DNA of 64,000 nt from Chaenocephalus aceratus. Its lineage: Eukaryota > Chordata > Actinopteri > Perciformes > Channichthyidae. The stretch spans positions 6,915,628-6,979,627 of the forward strand of contig CM043793.1 in assembly GCA_023974075.1 (NCBI GenBank). Reading direction: 5' to 3'. The translations under genes were made by a program, and so were the position numbers. Position 1 is the stretch's first letter. Every line of letters begins with the position of its first letter. The notes under the pieces are model-generated. The model saw only the letters and a list, made by a program, of their open reading frames with translations, did not search any database and was not told the origin of the DNA. Shown piece by piece: positions 53,567 through 64,000 of this stretch.

Positions 53567-54446
53567 AGCTGGCTGGCGCTGTTGTGATTGGTCAACTGCT
53601 TGTAGATGTCCAACCCCTTAGCCCACGCACAATGTGTTGGAGCACTAGCCAATAGAAACGTGAGTGTCAAGCACATCCGTTCATTTGAACCACCTTGATA
53701 GCTTGTCTGGAAGTGAACTAACTCCGAAATTAAGTTGATTTCTGTAAGTTAAGTTGGACAGAAATGACGTGAAATTGGAAAATTAAACTAATCCATTGCT
53801 GTCAACATTGTCCCACTAGCTCCTCTACTCTCATGTGGGTTCAGGCTGTGTGTGGCATCTTAAATCTCAGTGTTCTCTACGAGTCACGCTGCTCGCTGAT
53901 TATCTGCTGTGTGTTGCCTTTGATCACAACAGCTCAGGACGTTTGTGCAGTTGACAGTTTAAACGGTTTAAAGCCTCCAGTATTACTGAAAAGGATTTGA
54001 GTTTCAAATCAAACATCTCATTTTATTTCCAGCCTTTTGTTAGTTTGTAATCCCCCCTTTAGAATTACATTTTTCACACTTTCCTGTTTATTCAGTATGT
54101 CATTTCAGTAAAAAAAGAAATGTTTGGAAGTTTTCCACAGAACTGTTCTCAGTTTCATTCAGTAGCTTCCTGTGTTTTATTCCTGCTGATTGTATCCCTG
54201 CAACATAAAACCCAATAGTGTTTTACTTGATCATATTTATGGAGTATGCTTCTCCACAGAATGTACACACACAAGGTCTTACATCATCAGTCATTGAAGC
54301 ACATGTTAAAGCACACGCAGAAAATTCAAAATATCTCTCTGACTAACGTGAGAAATATTTAGATTTTGAAAATGTAAAGCAGTTAAAAAGTGCTCTATAA
54401 TGTACTTGTACATTGCTGTAGGATAACGTGTGTGTTTTGTCTGCAG
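53567..54446. other. Flank between tRNA array and sncaip, MITE family B at its start
   Basis: 53570-53690 matches 12270-12350 (CCTTAGCC, TGTTGGAGCACTAGCCAATA). The rest is AT-rich and could hold an sncaip promoter or 5' UTR exon that I cannot identify. Confidence 0.45.
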
Positions 54447-54477
54447 CTGGTGGTGAGGCTGATGATGAGGTGTGAAG

Positions 54478-62528
<8,051 letters not shown>

Positions 62529-64000
62529 GTAACACAGAAATACACGAATACACGAATACATGAATACGAACACACACGCAAGCTAGAGTACTATCCACCG
62601 CTCATTAAAACAATCTGGAAAGCCTTAAACAGTATAGCGTCTGGAAAGTGTCCACCATCAGGACATCATGCAGTTAGACATCATCCATGTGAGTCTGTGG
62701 CTGCTTTCACATGTTTAAAGTAGCTCTGTTGTTATTCGCCTGTTTAGTGCGGTTAGCATTTTCATTTAGCATGAATACAATTCAATGCTATTAAATCCAC
62801 CAATACAGCCATGATGGTGTGATGAGCTGAACCTCCTACAGAGATCGTTTAAAGATGGATTACATTACGACTACTACTTGTTATGGAAACGTCTGTGTAG
62901 CAATGCAGTGGGAGTCACCGACTCAGGAAGGAGACACGGTAGAGCAGGAGCTTCGATGCCGGAGGATTCACATCACAAGTCACACAAGTCACGGTCTGAC
63001 TGCACGGGTGGTTGCCACGTCAACTCTGGAGCGCCTCTCTCTTGCTAGCCCATTTAACTGGTTTCAAAAGAGAGTAATCAACATGTTTTGATTAGATAGC
63101 TTTAGACAGTTTGGGCACACTGAGTTACCTGCGTCGCCACCTATGGCCTCGAATATGTCATACCCTGGAGTCCACAAACAACAAAGAAGGAAGTGTCCCA
63201 GTGCACCCACAACAAAGACCATCTGTGACCTAGTGTTGACCGGTCACAGAATGGGAACAATAACATTATTGGCTGAAGCAGCCTGTGTCCTTAAAGGACA
63301 TAAATAGACGTCAAGGTTGGTCCTGTTTGTCACATCTAGGAGTCTGAGATCATTATTTCCCTAACACTACTCAATGTAGTCGACATTGAGCTTGTAGAAA
63401 ATAAAAAAACCATTAAAGGGGCCCTGGGTTTTTTCCCTCTCCTGTAGTGTGTTCTCTAGGTTTGTGTGCATGTTAACGGTCTGCAAAGGCTAAAGTCCCT
63501 GTGTTCCCTCCACACACTCCCCCCCGGCCTGAAACATCTCCATTTGACTCCTTTGTTTACTTCTGTAACATAGTGACATCACTATGTTCAACACATTGTA
63601 CATGATAGCGGTTTGAACAATCCCAACAGAGCTGGCCAGCTAACCAATCAGAGCTCTGGTTTCAGACAGAGGGTGAAAAGAGGTGCTGCAGCACAGGACA
63701 GTATGAGAACAATAAAGAGCGTTTTGAACATTAAAGCATGGAGACATGCAGAGACACTACAGACTGATATGAACCTTGCAGTGAGCATAATAGGGCCCTT
63801 TTAAAAATACTAAATTAAATCAATAAAATACATATTTGTTATTTAAATAACTACCTTTTATTCCTAGAGTTTAGGAGGGAGATTTTTGTTTACCGAGTCT
63901 GAGGTTAGCCTTTTGCGTAATTGATAGAATAATGTCAATAGTGTGTCACTTCTGGACTTACAGCTTACAGCAACAGTTGCAGCTTACTGTACATCTCTGC
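62529..64000 (+). other. sncaip intron 7 (partial) with a MITE at 63412-63804
   Basis: TTAAAGGGGCCCTG at 63412 and ATAGGGCCCTTTTAAA at 63790-63805 are inverted ends of MITE family B. No further sncaip exon before the window edge. Confidence 0.55.

Overview
The window is vertebrate nuclear DNA and reads as a teleost fish, probably a percomorph (the species cannot be told from sequence alone). Two conserved, multi-exon host genes on the + strand fix this: lysyl oxidase (lox; coding exons between 3788 and 8747) and synphilin-1 (sncaip; coding exons from 54478 to 62528, continuing beyond the window). The two genes are also neighbours on human chromosome 5q23. The repeats are typical of fish: an RTE-type LINE with a GATG tail, a Tx1/L1-like LINE, L2- and CR1-like LINE pieces, hAT elements with BED fingers, a DIRS fragment, a Gypsy-type LTR and many MITEs.

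Layout. 1-2200: end of an LTR retrotransposon (coding VNTR, 3' LTR) inserted in a MITE, then a DIRS reverse-transcriptase relic. 3550-8970: lox, with microsatellites touching several splice sites. 9000-17000: intergenic DNA with microsatellites, a CR1-like LINE that lost its RT, and a piece of a YqaJ/SWIM-type transposon gene. 17251-17583: one intact immunoglobulin V-set exon of the MOG/butyrophilin type. 18495-25560: a dead L1-like LINE used twice as a landing site by hAT elements with clear 8-bp target duplications. 26-31 kb: MITEs, one carrying a nested hAT-like element with a swollen internal minisatellite. 31825-35192: a full-length RTE LINE with an uninterrupted ORF and a 9-bp target duplication, its 5' junction caught in a tandem duplication of about 590 bp. 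37.4-37.9 kb: a decayed Ig C-type exon and a transmembrane exon. 38.7-40.6 kb: L2 LINE and a long-TIR element. 45.25-46.2 kb: a hAT/BED fragment.

46207-53566 holds the most unusual structure: a tandem array of 11 full-length tRNA-Phe(GAA)-type genes plus one truncated copy, in units of about 390 bp. Two of the units carry the same hAT-derived insertion with the same 8-bp target duplication. Shared private variants show that a block of four tRNA units plus the insertion was duplicated as a higher-order repeat of about 3 kb. Some copies match the human-type tRNA-Phe except for one base; others have lost key bases, and one has the anticodon GGA.

54.4-64 kb: sncaip. The exons encode the N-terminal region, a Gly-rich repeat and the first ankyrin repeats. 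One exon carries a one-base frame break, and one intron starts and ends in long TG microsatellites. Lox is a secreted copper amine oxidase of the extracellular matrix and synphilin-1 is a cytoplasmic scaffold; nothing in the sequence suggests that they act together.
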